Positions 1 to 8,133 of a stretch of DNA of 15,443 bases are shown here, in pieces. Origin of the DNA: Acidobacteria bacterium 37-71-11 (GTDB taxonomy: Bacteria > Acidobacteriota > Thermoanaerobaculia > Thermoanaerobaculales > Thermoanaerobaculaceae); assembly GCA_002279285.1 (NCBI GenBank), contig NCBR01000075.1, positions 1-15,443 on the forward strand, given 5' to 3'. The notes under the pieces are model-generated. The model was not told the DNA's origin and searched no databases. It was given only the letters and a program-made list of their open reading frames with translations. Both the position numbers and the translations under genes were made by a program. The first letter of the stretch is position 1; each line of letters opens with the position of its first letter.

Positions 1-2
1 AC

Positions 3-746
3 CGGGCGCTGACGATCACCAGCGTGATGGGGTCCGAGCGCCAGAAGAAGACGATCGATCTCGCGCGCATCGCGGAGGCGAAGCCCGAGTGGCTGCACGA
101 CGGTGTGCTGCGCTTCGGGACCGAGAAGCCCGGCTACTGCGTCGGCTTCTATTCGTACCCGCGGGTCGGCGAGGTGTGGCAGATCACCGACTGCTCGGCG
201 CACGGCGTCGTGGTGACGTCGAGCGCCGAGGCCACGCCGGTGGCGGTGACCCCGGCGGACCCGGACGCCTTCCTGAAGGCGCTGCGGGAAGGCCGGCGAT
301 CGGTGTTCGCGCCCCCGGAGCGGCGAGGAGCGGCGTGGTGGGTCAACCTGTTCGTCGTGACCGGTGCCGGCGCGCTGGCGATCGCCGCGCTCGCGGTGGT
401 CCTGTTCGTTGCCCCGGCGCGATTGCGCTACACCATCGGCACCGGCGCGCTCGAGGTCGGGACGCTGCTGCGGCGGCGGGTGGTGCCGCTCGCCGGCACG
501 CGGGCGCAGGCGCACCGGCCGCTCAGTGGGCAGCGCCTCGCCGGGTTCCCTCTGCCGGGCTACCGGGTCGGCTCGTGGATGCTCGACAACATGGCCACGT
601 CGGTGCTCGCTTCGGCGGCCGACGAGGGCGTGCTGATCGAGGGCGAGGGCCGGCTGTTCGTGAACCCGGCTGATCGCGAAGGGTTTTTGGCGGCGCTCGC
701 CGTCGAAGGTTGCACGATCGTCACCGAGACATTGCGCCGCCGATAG
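3..746 (+). CDS. Membrane protein with two bacterial PH-like repeats (5' end outside window)
   Basis: The frame is open from the window edge, so the start is probably upstream. The codons before the first GTG (24) and ATG (27) already belong to the domain: they read ALTI, matching ALEV at the start of the second repeat. Two repeats of about 85 residues align. Each has a short beta strand, a basic patch (KKTIDL, RRVVPL), a PGY-x-VG motif, GVV/GVL, and an ending of the type PADPDAFLKAL or PADREGFLAAL. This resembles the bacterial PH domain family PF10882 (PH_5), recognised from memory. One hydrophobic helix of about 22 residues (bases 345-412) lies between the repeats, so they probably sit on opposite sides of the membrane or are tethered by it. 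No catalytic motif is seen and the function is unknown. The gene is convergent with the DUF4388 gene. Confidence 0.75.
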   Translation, partial: RALTITSVMGSERQKKTIDLARIAEAKPEWLHDGVLRFGTEKPGYCVGFYSYPRVGEVWQITDCSAHGVVVTSSAEATPVAVTPADPDAFLKALREGRRSVFAPPERRGAAWWVNLFVVTGAGALAIAALAVVLFVAPARLRYTIGTGALEVGTLLRRRVVPLAGTRAQAHRPLSGQRLAGFPLPGYRVGSWMLDNMATSVLASAADEGVLIEGEGRLFVNPADREGFLAALAVEGCTIVTETLRRR

Positions 747-770
747 CGATCCGGGCGCCGTCGTCTCTGA

Positions 771-805
771 TCACGGGCCACGGGCCACGGACCACTGACC
801 ACGTC
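771..805. repeat. Heptamer array A (consensus CCACGRN, 5 units)
   Basis: Five consecutive 7-base units start at 771, 778, 785, 792 and 799: TCACGGG, CCACGGG, CCACGGA, CCACTGA, CCACGTC. The array fills much of the 76-base gap between two convergent genes and ends 17 bases before the DUF4388 stop. It has the same consensus as the arrays near 10140, 11240 and 15380. No coding role is seen. Confidence 0.8.
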
Positions 806-822
806 TTTCCGGTCCCCTGTCT

Positions 823-1983
823 CTACGTTCGCAGGCGGGGGGCGCCCTGGTGGCGGGCGATCTCCTGCGACTCGCGCAGCTGCACGACGCCGCGCTGGAT
901 CAGGTTGCGGATGATGAGCTGGTTGTGCAGCCTGACGCCCGGGAGCACCGCGAGGATCTGGTTGACCGTGTAACGGCCGTTGATGCGCGAGAGGACGAAA
1001 CCCTCCTCGGGGTCGCACTTGAGCTGGACGATGTCCCTGGGTGCCAGCGCCAGCTCGAGGATGGTCGAGGGACCGATCGGGAGCTTCTCGACATCCTGGA
1101 CGATCTCGCGCTCGAGCTCATCGGCGGCCGCGAGCGCCTTCAGGATGCTCGGGTAACGCTCGCGCACCTCGATGACCTTTCGGTACGCCTCGAGGGAGTC
1201 GCCGAGGGCGAGGCTGCTCTCGGCCTCCTGCAGGCGGTCGCGCCAGGTCGAGCGCAGGAACCCCGGGATCCGCTTCGGCGGCAGCACCGGCGGGAGGAGC
1301 TCGAAGACGCCGTTGGTCACGCCCTGGAAGATGAAGCTGAGCACGGGGAACTCCGGCATCCGGCAGGCGAGGGCGATCTCCTCGATGCTCTTGGCGCCGT
1401 CGATCTCGCGCAGGACGGCGGTGCCCGAAGGCGTTAGGCGGCTCTCGTCGATCGACTGGACCGCGCGGGGGATGGAACCGGAGTCGGTGATGACCGCCGC
1501 GATGCGCCGGCGCTCGTCCACCTGCCGGGCCCCTTCGAGGATGAAGTGCTCGACCGGGAGCTGGAGTTCCTTGAAGTCCCTGCGGGGCTGGGCGTCGTCG
1601 AGGAAGAAGAACTCAGCCTCCTGCCAGAGCATCAGGTCGTAGACCGTCTCCTCGGTCTTGACCCGCACGAGGTGGTCCACCTGCTCGCGGGTGAGGCGGT
1701 CGGTCTGGACCAGGAGCTCGCCGAGCATGACGTTGAGCTCTTTCTGGCGGTCGAGCAGGTGCTCGAGCTCGTCCTCGGTGAGGATCCCCCAGCCGACAAG
1801 GTAGTAGCCGAGGTGCTCGCGCGGGTTGTTGGAGGTGACCGCCGACACGAGGCCCTTCTGGAACAGGATCTTCTTGGTGTAGCGCTGCCCCTTGATCACC
1901 AGCGTGCCGGTCTTCCGGCTCACGGAGATCCACTGCATGAGGTCGGGGAACGGCATCGTGCGGAGGTTGCCGGAGACCGCCAT
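823..1983 (-). CDS. DUF4388 domain-containing protein
   Basis: A 386-residue soluble protein. The first ~150 residues match the DUF4388 type (PF14332): it opens AVSGNLRTMPF, then a TGTLVIKG strand, an ILFQKGLVSAV segment, and helices ending near a FFFLDD motif. DUF4388 occurs in PatA-like and other regulatory proteins of Myxococcota, Acidobacteriota and cyanobacteria, but its biochemical role is unknown. Two similar helical/winged units follow, at about 187-230 (IDGAKSIEEI ... GVFELL) and 327-370 (INGRYTVNQI ... GVVQLRE), separated by a helical stretch at 245-300. The ATG at 1983 is preferred because the domain begins there. The frame extends to a TTG at 2061 through 26 Gly/Pro-rich residues that do not look like domain. 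It lies 130 bases downstream of yajQ on the same strand. Confidence 0.82.
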   Translation of the reverse strand: MAVSGNLRTMPFPDLMQWISVSRKTGTLVIKGQRYTKKILFQKGLVSAVTSNNPREHLGYYLVGWGILTEDELEHLLDRQKELNVMLGELLVQTDRLTREQVDHLVRVKTEETVYDLMLWQEAEFFFLDDAQPRRDFKELQLPVEHFILEGARQVDERRRIAAVITDSGSIPRAVQSIDESRLTPSGTAVLREIDGAKSIEEIALACRMPEFPVLSFIFQGVTNGVFELLPPVLPPKRIPGFLRSTWRDRLQEAESSLALGDSLEAYRKVIEVRERYPSILKALAAADELEREIVQDVEKLPIGPSTILELALAPRDIVQLKCDPEEGFVLSRINGRYTVNQILAVLPGVRLHNQLIIRNLIQRGVVQLRESQEIARHQGAPRLRT

Positions 1984-2113
1984 CAGCGCCCCAGACCCGG
2001 GCGCGGGCCCAAGCCCGCCGGGACCTCCGCCGCAACCAGAGAAAGCGTCGCCACGGTCCAACGATACCTCACTCGCGGCGGCGGCGCAGTGTCGGCCACG
2101 GGTGGCGTCCCGC

Positions 2114-2620
2114 TTATTGCGTGCGGTAGTTTTCGAAGGCGAGCTCGATGCCGAAGTCCTCGCCCTTGACGAGCGCGATGACCGCCTGCAGCTCGTCCCG
2201 CGATGGCGAAGAGACCCGCACCTGCTCGCCCTGGATCGCGCACTGGACCTTCTTGAACTTGTGCTCCTTCACGAGCTTGACGATCGCGCGCGCGGTCTCG
2301 GAGGGCACGCCCTGCTGCAGGGTGACCTCCATCCGGACGGTGCTTCCGGCCGCCGGCTGGATCGCGCCGGTCTTCAGGTTCTTGACCGGCACGCCCCGCC
2401 GCGTCATCTTGCCGAGCACGACGTCCCACATCGCCCGCAGCCTGAACTCGTCGGGGGCGGTCAGCACGAGCAGGTTCTCCTTGCGGTCGAGATCGATCGC
2501 GACCTTGAGCCCCTTGAAGTCGAAGCGCTGGGCGATCTCCTTCGCAGCCTGGTTCACGGCGTTGTCGACCTCTTGGAGGTCGCACCCGCTCGTGATGTCG
2601 AACGACTGGATCGGGGTCAT
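2114..2620 (-). CDS. yajQ: YajQ family nucleotide-binding (c-di-GMP-binding) protein
   Basis: At 168 residues it is close to the usual ~160-165 for the family. It starts MTPIQSFDITSGCD and shows the family segments QEVDNAVNQAAKEI, RFDFKG, then the second domain with GAIQPA, KLVKEHKFKKVQ and QGEQVRVSS, ending GIELAFENYR. YajQ proteins have two ferredoxin-like halves. Some members (for example in Xanthomonas) bind cyclic di-GMP and act through a transcription factor partner; E. coli YajQ has been described as nucleotide/RNA binding. The ATG at 2620 overlaps the RNase gene stop by 4 bases (ATGA), and a strong GGAGGGAGGAG ribosome site lies inside the RNase coding end. The two are almost certainly co-transcribed and translationally coupled. 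The upstream continuation of this frame to 3148 is only the RNase tail read in another frame. Confidence 0.93.
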   Translation of the reverse strand: MTPIQSFDITSGCDLQEVDNAVNQAAKEIAQRFDFKGLKVAIDLDRKENLLVLTAPDEFRLRAMWDVVLGKMTRRGVPVKNLKTGAIQPAAGSTVRMEVTLQQGVPSETARAIVKLVKEHKFKKVQCAIQGEQVRVSSPSRDELQAVIALVKGEDFGIELAFENYRTQ

Positions 2621-4608
2621 GCAGCTCCTCCCTCCTGGGCGGCCCCGCCTGACGCGGCGGGTACGCGGCGACGCCGGTGACGCCGGCGCTTCTTGCGACT
2701 CCCCGCGTCCCCGGTCGCGACGTCGGCAGGAGCTTCCTGCGGCGGGGGCTCCCCGGCGGCAAGCGCGCCGGCGGTAGCCGGTTCGCCGGGATCCGGGTTC
2801 TCGGCGGGGGACTGGGGTCCCTTCCCCTTCTTGTGGCGGCGGCCGCCGCGGCGGCGCTTGCGTTTCTTCTCGCCGGCGTCCTCCGCGACGGGCACGGCTT
2901 CTGCGGGCGCGATCTCGGCCTCGGGCTCCGCCTCGCCCTGGAGGACGGACGGGACGGCGCCCGGCTCGGCGGCGTCCTCGCCTGCGCGTTGCTCGGGCTT
3001 GTCGTCCTTGTGCCGATGTCCGCCGCGGCGCCGCTTGTGCCGCTTCTCCCCCTCGGGCGGTTCGGGCGCCGCGCCGCCGGCGGCGAGGTCGGCCGCGTTC
3101 ACTGGAGCCGACGAAAACGGCAGGTGGCCTGCTTCGCGCACGACCCAATCGATCTTCTCCTCGGAGCGGTGGAAGCTGGTCGTCGCGTTGATCTCGACGC
3201 GGATGTCGAACTCGCGCTCGAGGGCGGCGATCTCCTGGCGGCGTCCGTTCTGAAGGGCGTCGGCGAGCTCGGGGTGGAGCCCGACGCGCACCGCCTTGAG
3301 GCGCCCATCGGCGGCGCGGGCCTCGATCCGCCGGAGCAAGTTGAGGCCCAGGAACTCGGGGGAGGGGATGGTGCCGGTACCGGCGCAGGTCGGACAGGGC
3401 CGGTGGGTGCGCAGCGCCAGCGCCTGCTTGACACGCTGGCGGTTGATCTCGAGCAGGCCATTTGCGCTGATGCGCCCGACCGTCGAACGCGCCTTGTCGG
3501 CCTTCATCGCGTCGCGCATCGCCTTCTCGACCCCGTGCTGGTTCTTGCGCGGCCGCATGTCAATGAAGTCGACGACCACCAGCCCGCCGATGTCACGCAG
3601 CCGCAGCTGCCTGGCGACCTCGTGGGCGGCCTCGAGGTTGACGGCGTAGATGCTGTCCTCCTGCGACGTGCCGTGCGAGGCCTTGCCCGAGTTGACATCG
3701 ATCGAGGTGAGCGCCTCGGTGGGGTCGATCACGATCGAACCGCCGCCCGGGAGCGGGACCGTCCGCTTGTAGATCCCCTCGATCTGGGGCTCGAGGTTGA
3801 AGCGGGAGAACAGGGGCATGCGTTCCGCGTAGCGCACCAGGTGTGTCTTGCCGCGCGGCATCGAGGCGTGCATGTAGGCCTGGGCCTTCTCGAACACCGC
3901 GTCGTCATCGACGAGCACCTCGTCGATCGAGCTGTCGAGGAGGTCGCGCAGCGCCTGCACGATGAGGTCCTGGTCGGAGTAGAGCAGGCGCGGACCCTTG
4001 CCCTTCGCCGTTTCGGCCTGGACCCGCTTCCACAGGCGCAGCAACGCGGCGAGGTCGGACTTGAGCGTCGTCTTGGTCTGACCGAGGGCGTTGGTGCGCA
4101 GGATGATGCCGCACCCCTCCGGCACCTCGAGCTTGTCGGCCTGCTCGCGCATCGCGGCGCGGGTCTCCTCGTCTTCCACCTTGCGCGAGATGCCGCGGGT
4201 GTCCTCGAACGGCGTCAGTACGAGGTAGCGACCCGCGAAGCTCAGGTTGGTGGTGACCGCGGCGCCCTTGGTCCCGATCGGGTCCTTGGTGACCTGGACG
4301 AGCACGCTGCGGCCGCGCTCGATGATGCGGTCGATGCGCGGCGCGGCGTCGCCGGCGGGCGCGGCGCGGTGGTAGGACTGCGGCACCACGTCGTGGGCGG
4401 CAAGCATCCCGTCGCGCTCGGCGCCGAAGTCCACGAACGCCGCGTTCAAGGCGGGGTTGACGTTCGCCACGACGCCGCGGTAGACGTTGCCGCGGCAGAG
4501 GCCGGCTTCGGCCACCGCGATCTGGTACGTGTCGAGCGTGTCCTTGTTCACGATCGCGACGCGCACCTCTTCGGCACGCTGCGCGTTGATGAGCATTTTG
4601 CGGCTCAA
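2617..4608 (-). CDS. rng: Ribonuclease E/G family protein with basic C-terminal tail
   Basis: Endoribonuclease of the RNase E/G family, 663 residues with the TTG start chosen here. An S1-like RNA-binding region (about 35-125) contains NPALNAAFVDFGAERDGML. The catalytic core follows, with the DNase-I-like metal site: Asp304 in TSIDVNSG and Asp347 in VVVDFIDM, equivalent to E. coli RNase E D303 and D346. The zinc-link CPTC (Cys405, Cys408) matches E. coli C404/C407. From about residue 505 the protein is tail: acidic/Pro-rich stretches alternating with three Arg/Lys blocks (about 522-535, 581-596, 637-648). The TTG at 4608 gives (M)SRKMLINA, like E. coli MKRMLINA, and has GGAG 5 bases upstream. 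The ATG at 4596 has no ribosome site at normal spacing. The product initiates mRNA decay and rRNA processing in this family. rng is a convenience symbol; the tail makes it RNase E-like. Confidence 0.93.
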   Translation of the reverse strand: MSRKMLINAQRAEEVRVAIVNKDTLDTYQIAVAEAGLCRGNVYRGVVANVNPALNAAFVDFGAERDGMLAAHDVVPQSYHRAAPAGDAAPRIDRIIERGRSVLVQVTKDPIGTKGAAVTTNLSFAGRYLVLTPFEDTRGISRKVEDEETRAAMREQADKLEVPEGCGIILRTNALGQTKTTLKSDLAALLRLWKRVQAETAKGKGPRLLYSDQDLIVQALRDLLDSSIDEVLVDDDAVFEKAQAYMHASMPRGKTHLVRYAERMPLFSRFNLEPQIEGIYKRTVPLPGGGSIVIDPTEALTSIDVNSGKASHGTSQEDSIYAVNLEAAHEVARQLRLRDIGGLVVVDFIDMRPRKNQHGVEKAMRDAMKADKARSTVGRISANGLLEINRQRVKQALALRTHRPCPTCAGTGTIPSPEFLGLNLLRRIEARAADGRLKAVRVGLHPELADALQNGRRQEIAALEREFDIRVEINATTSFHRSEEKIDWVVREAGHLPFSSAPVNAADLAAGGAAPEPPEGEKRHKRRRGGHRHKDDKPEQRAGEDAAEPGAVPSVLQGEAEPEAEIAPAEAVPVAEDAGEKKRKRRRGGRRHKKGKGPQSPAENPDPGEPATAGALAAGEPPPQEAPADVATGDAGSRKKRRRHRRRRVPAASGGAAQEGGAA
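2621..2636 (-). promoter_or_regulatory. Strong ribosome-binding site for yajQ inside the RNase gene end
   Basis: On the minus strand the bases before the yajQ ATG read GGAGGGAGGAGCTGC, a doubled Shine-Dalgarno sequence with about 5 bases to the start. It sits in the last codons of the RNase gene and fits coupled translation across the ATGA overlap. Confidence 0.6.
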
Positions 4609-4611
4609 GCG

Positions 4612-4617
4612 ATCTCC
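4612..4617 (-). promoter_or_regulatory. Ribosome-binding site that supports the TTG start of the RNase gene
   Basis: The minus strand reads GGAGATCGC directly before TTG (4608). GGAG is 5 bases from TTG but 17 from the in-frame ATG at 4596. This decides for TTG as the start. Confidence 0.5.
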
Positions 4618-4728
4618 AATCCGCGACCCGCGGCGCTCGTCTCGATGCCGTGTCCCGGCGCTGCGCCCGGCCGGCCCCGGGGCGGCCGCGGGTCCAGCCT
4701 CAAAGGGTAGCATCCTGCGGCGTTTCCC

Positions 4729-5952
4729 TCACGCCCGGGCGGACGGCGCCGCGGCGCAGACGCGGTCGCGACCCCCCCGCTTGGCGCGGTAGAGGGCGTC
4801 GTCGGCCGCCTTGACGACCTCCTCCGGCGCTGTGAGGCGCCCCGCCCGGTCGGCGACGCCGATGCTGACGGTGACGGCGATCGTCGTGCCCGGCTCCCGT
4901 CGCGGTGCGGCGTTCTTCGGTTTGTGGGCCGGCCTCTCGGGCGATCGCAGCACGAAACCGCTTTCGGCGACGGAGGCGCGCAGTGACTCCAGTTCGGCCA
5001 TCACTTCCTTGGCTCGTCGCTTGGCGAAGACGACGGCGAACTCCTCGCCGCCGATCCGGTAGGCGCGCACTCCCCCCCGGCCGGCCGCCAGGCGCGCCGC
5101 GACCATCCGCAGCACCTGGTCGCCGACGTCGTGGCCGTACTGGTCGTTAACGGCTTTGAAGTGGTCGATGTCCACCATCGCGATCGCGTAGCGGCCGGAG
5201 AGCTTGCCGACCGCCTCATCGAACGCGCGCCGGCTCGGGAGCGACGTGAGGCCGTCCCGGAACGCCATCGCCAGCGTCGTCTCGAGCAGGGCCACCACCA
5301 GGATCAGGCCGGCCGTCGCGAGGTACAGCGTTGCCGAGCGCGTGACGGCGAGGCCGAGGAACGAGGCGAGGAGCGCCCAGGCGAAGCCGGCGTCGAGCGT
5401 CGTGCGGCGCAGCGCCCAGACCAGGGACACGGTCACTAGCGCGGCGGTGTATGCGAGCAGCGCGGGGTGGGCGACCCCTCCCTCCGGCGACGCGCGGCCG
5501 GGGAGGAAGCGGCTCTCCAACAACGCCACGAGGCGGGGTTGATACGACAGCCAGACGAACGCCGCGGCCGGCGGCTGCAGCGCAAGCACTCCCAGGCGGA
5601 GAATGCCGGGTACGGTGAACGTGCCGCGCTCGCGCGCGACGGCGAGCCAGGCGAGGTCGAGCGGCAAAAGGAACGCCGCGGCGTTGAGCGCGTAGCGCCC
5701 AACCTCGACCCCGGCGGCGCCCGGACCGAAACGGGCGAGCAGGAGGTCCGCGAGCGCCAGGGCGAGCAGCGCGAGCACGACCCGGCCGCGGCGGAACCAG
5801 AGCCCGAGGAGGACGCCGGCGGTCACGACGATCCCCGGGTAGACGCGCAGGAACGTGGCCAACTCCTCAGGAAGCCGCCCGGCGGCGTGCGCCGCCAGCG
5901 CCGTCAGCGCCAGCAGGCACACCGGCACGATCACCGTGGGGACCACCCTCAC
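4729..5952 (-). CDS. Multi-pass membrane GGDEF protein (probable diguanylate cyclase)
   Basis: 407 residues from the GTG at 5952. The N-terminal ~230 residues form seven or eight hydrophobic helices (among them VVPTVIVPVCLLALTALAA, RVVLALLALALADLLLA and ATAGLILVVALLETTLA). No MASE name is assigned. A GGDEF domain follows: FRDGLTSLPSRRAFDEA, metal-binding Asp261 in VDIDHFKAVND, the active-site loop GGEEF (301-305), and SIGVA near the end. Substrate residues look intact, so c-di-GMP synthesis from two GTP is expected. The place of the RxxD inhibitory site reads RGGV, so product inhibition there is probably absent. A basic, Pro-rich insertion (about 337-355) precedes the TVSIGVA strand. The frame continues to a TTG at 6078, but that would enter the divergent peptidase gene and adds a charged non-membrane leader, so GTG is preferred. 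Confidence 0.85.
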   Translation of the reverse strand: MRVVPTVIVPVCLLALTALAAHAAGRLPEELATFLRVYPGIVVTAGVLLGLWFRRGRVVLALLALALADLLLARFGPGAAGVEVGRYALNAAAFLLPLDLAWLAVARERGTFTVPGILRLGVLALQPPAAAFVWLSYQPRLVALLESRFLPGRASPEGGVAHPALLAYTAALVTVSLVWALRRTTLDAGFAWALLASFLGLAVTRSATLYLATAGLILVVALLETTLAMAFRDGLTSLPSRRAFDEAVGKLSGRYAIAMVDIDHFKAVNDQYGHDVGDQVLRMVAARLAAGRGGVRAYRIGGEEFAVVFAKRRAKEVMAELESLRASVAESGFVLRSPERPAHKPKNAAPRREPGTTIAVTVSIGVADRAGRLTAPEEVVKAADDALYRAKRGGRDRVCAAAPSARA

Positions 5953-6050
5953 GCTGGCACGCCCGCCTTTCTTGCCGCGACGAGGATACGCCGTTGGGGC
6001 GCCATCATCGTCAGGATCTGGTACCGTATCGCGACGTTTGGGGGTACGGC

Positions 6051-7727
6051 ATGCGATACCTTGTTCGTTGTGCGGCAATCACGGCGGCTATGGCGGCCGC
6101 AGGTGCGGCGCTGGCGGCGCCACCGGTGCTGGTCCTGCCGGCGGGGGCCGAGCAGGCCGCGAAGGTCATCGACCGGGCGAGCCTTGCCGGTCCGGTGCGG
6201 TTCCTGGCCGACGACTTGCTCGAGGGGCGGGCGCCGTCGCACCGCGGCGACGCGCTCGCCCGCCTCTACGTGGCGAGCGTCATGGAGTCACTGGGGCTGC
6301 AGCCTGGGGGGCCGGGCGGTAGCTGGGAGCAGCGCTTCGCGCTCGTCGGGATCACGACCAAGGCACCAGACACCTGGACATTCCGCGCCGGCGGCAAGGA
6401 CGTCGCGCTGCGGTTCTGGGAGGACTTCATCGCCGCCTCCGGCGTTCAGGCCCCGGCGGCGGCGATCGCCGATGCCCCGCTGGTTTTCGTCGGGTACGGC
6501 ATCCAGGCGCCGGAGTACGGCTGGGACGACTTCAAGGGCGCGGACCTCAAGGGCAAGGTCTTGCTGATGCTGAACAATGACCCGGACTGGGACCCCACCC
6601 TGTTCGCGGGCACGCGGCGGCTGTACTACGGGCGCTGGTCGTACAAGTACGAGAGCGCGGCCCGCGCCGGCGCCATCGCGGCGATCATCATCCACACGAC
6701 GCCGTCGGCCGGGTACGGCTGGCAGGTCGTGCAGAACTCGTGGACCGGCGAGCAGTTCGAGCTCCCGGCCGGCGCCGAGCCGCGGCTGCAGGTGCGCGCC
6801 TGGACGACCGAGGCCGCGACGAGGAAGCTGCTCGCCGCCGCGGGTTTCGACCTCGACCGCCTCGTCGCGCAGGCGCGCAGCCGCGACTTCAGACCGGTGG
6901 ACCTTGGCATCCGCACCTCGCTCGCGCTCGCCAGCACCCTGACCCACGGGGAGACGGCCAACGTGCTCGGGCTCATCCCCGGCAGCGACCCCGCTTTGAA
7001 GGATGAGGTCGTCGTCTTCTCGGCCCACCACGACCACCTCGGCATCGGGAAGCCAGACGCGAGCGGGGACACGATCTACAACGGGGCAGTGGACAACGCC
7101 AGCGGGGTGGCGCAGGTGCTTGCGATCGCAAAGGCGGCCATGGCGCTGCCCGAGCGGCCGCGGCGCTCGCTCCTGTTCGCGATCGTGAGCTGCGAGGAGT
7201 CGGGTCTGCTCGGATCCGCGTACTACGCTGCCCATCCCACATTTGCGCCGGACAAGATAGCCGCCGACATCAACTTCGACGCGGGGAACATCTTCGGCAG
7301 GACGCACGACGTCGCCCTCGTGGGCAAGGGCAAGTCCACGCTCGACGCGGTGGCCGAGGCGGCGGCCGCGCTGCAAGGGCGCGTGATCGTCGACGAGCGG
7401 TTCCCGGACCGCGGCGCCTATTACCGCTCCGACCAGTTCAGCTTCGCGAATATCGGCGTGCCCGGCCTCTACTTCAAGGGCGGCCTCGACTACGTCGGGC
7501 GCGAACCCGGTTGGGGGGAGAAGGTCAACGAGGCCTGGCTGAAGGCCCACTACCACCAGCCGAGCGACGAGTTTTCCGAGAGCTGGAACTTCGACGGGAT
7601 GGTCGAGGACACCCAACTCGGGTTCCTCGCCGGCCTCAGCGTGGCCCAGGCGGACGCGATGCCGGCGTGGCTGCCGGGGGACGAATTCGCGAAGCTCCGC
7701 GCGTCGGCGCCCGGCCGGAACAAGTAG
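6051..7727 (+). CDS. Secreted M28 family metallopeptidase with PA domain
   Basis: 558 residues. Residues 1-22 are a signal peptide (MRYLVRC, a hydrophobic core, then ALAA), so the protein is exported. A PA-like domain lies at roughly 140-250 (PLVFVGYGI ... GKVLLMLNNDPD ... AAIIIHT). The M28 zinc peptidase domain follows with all expected residues: His326 in SAHHDHLG, Asp348 in NGAVDNASG, Glu382/Glu383 in SCEESGLLGS, Asp410 in INFDAGN and His502 in YHQPSDEF. These are the two-zinc ligands and general base of the aminopeptidase family, so hydrolysis of peptides from the N terminus outside the cytoplasm is the likely role. The exact substrate is not readable. ATG 6051 is chosen because the signal peptide starts there and GGGGG lies 6 bases upstream. 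It is divergent from the GGDEF gene (98-base gap) and first of a three-gene run. Confidence 0.92.
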   Translation: MRYLVRCAAITAAMAAAGAALAAPPVLVLPAGAEQAAKVIDRASLAGPVRFLADDLLEGRAPSHRGDALARLYVASVMESLGLQPGGPGGSWEQRFALVGITTKAPDTWTFRAGGKDVALRFWEDFIAASGVQAPAAAIADAPLVFVGYGIQAPEYGWDDFKGADLKGKVLLMLNNDPDWDPTLFAGTRRLYYGRWSYKYESAARAGAIAAIIIHTTPSAGYGWQVVQNSWTGEQFELPAGAEPRLQVRAWTTEAATRKLLAAAGFDLDRLVAQARSRDFRPVDLGIRTSLALASTLTHGETANVLGLIPGSDPALKDEVVVFSAHHDHLGIGKPDASGDTIYNGAVDNASGVAQVLAIAKAAMALPERPRRSLLFAIVSCEESGLLGSAYYAAHPTFAPDKIAADINFDAGNIFGRTHDVALVGKGKSTLDAVAEAAAALQGRVIVDERFPDRGAYYRSDQFSFANIGVPGLYFKGGLDYVGREPGWGEKVNEAWLKAHYHQPSDEFSESWNFDGMVEDTQLGFLAGLSVAQADAMPAWLPGDEFAKLRASAPGRNK

Positions 7728-7775
7728 GTTGCGCGACGCTTCAGCGTGGCACTGCAGCACGAGAGGAGGACGGCG

Positions 7776-8105
7776 ATGAACCACGCGATGACCACCACGA
7801 CGTTGGAGATCGTGGGCAGCCGGATCGTGCGCAACCTGGGTGTCGTGCGCGGGATCACGGTGCGCTCGCGCTCGATCTTCGGCACGATCGGCGGGTCGCT
7901 GCAGACCCTCGTGGGCGGCAACATCTCGCTCTTCACGGAATTGTGCGAGAAGACCCGCGCGGAGGCGTTCGACATGATGGTCAAACACGCGGAGCAGGTC
8001 GGCGCCAACGCCGTCGTCGGCATCCGCTACGACGCAACCGAGGTGATGCAAGGCGTGACCGAGATGGTCTGCTACGGGACCGCGGTCGTGGTGCAGCCGG
8101 CTTGA
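7776..8105 (+). CDS. YbjQ family protein (DUF74, 'heavy-metal-binding domain')
   Basis: 109 residues, the usual family length. Typical segments are the opening strand LEIVGSRIVRNLGVVRGITV, IFGTIGGSLQTLVGG, the helix RAEAFDMMVKHAEQVGANAVVGIRYDA and the closing strand CYGTAVVV. YbjQ-type proteins form a pentameric beta-rich fold. The 'metal-binding' name is historical and the biochemical role is unsettled. AGGAGGA lies 5 bases before the ATG. The gap to the peptidase gene is 48 bases and to the next gene 28, so an operon is plausible. It has no signal peptide although both flanking products do. Confidence 0.88.
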   Translation: MNHAMTTTTLEIVGSRIVRNLGVVRGITVRSRSIFGTIGGSLQTLVGGNISLFTELCEKTRAEAFDMMVKHAEQVGANAVVGIRYDATEVMQGVTEMVCYGTAVVVQPA

Positions 8106-8133
8106 GCCGGCCGCGCACCGTGGGGAGGAAGCG

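Noticed and set aside
2677..4710. 677-codon open frame on the + strand opposite the RNase gene
   Set aside because: The RNase frame carries all catalytic motifs of its family. The antisense frame is Val/Leu/Arg/Asp-rich shadow typical of high-GC DNA, with no domain.
5994..6050. 19-residue N-terminal extension of the M28 peptidase
   Set aside because: It would place charged residues before a clean signal peptide that starts at the ATG at 6051 with GGGGG upstream.
5953..6078. TTG start and 42-residue leader for the GGDEF protein
   Set aside because: It would overlap the start of the divergent peptidase gene. The leader has no membrane or domain character, and the first hydrophobic helix follows the GTG at 5952.
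7728..7775. Terminator between the M28 and YbjQ genes
   Set aside because: Only a 4-bp stem (ACGC-TTCA-GCGT) can be found, too weak to call. The spacing fits an operon.
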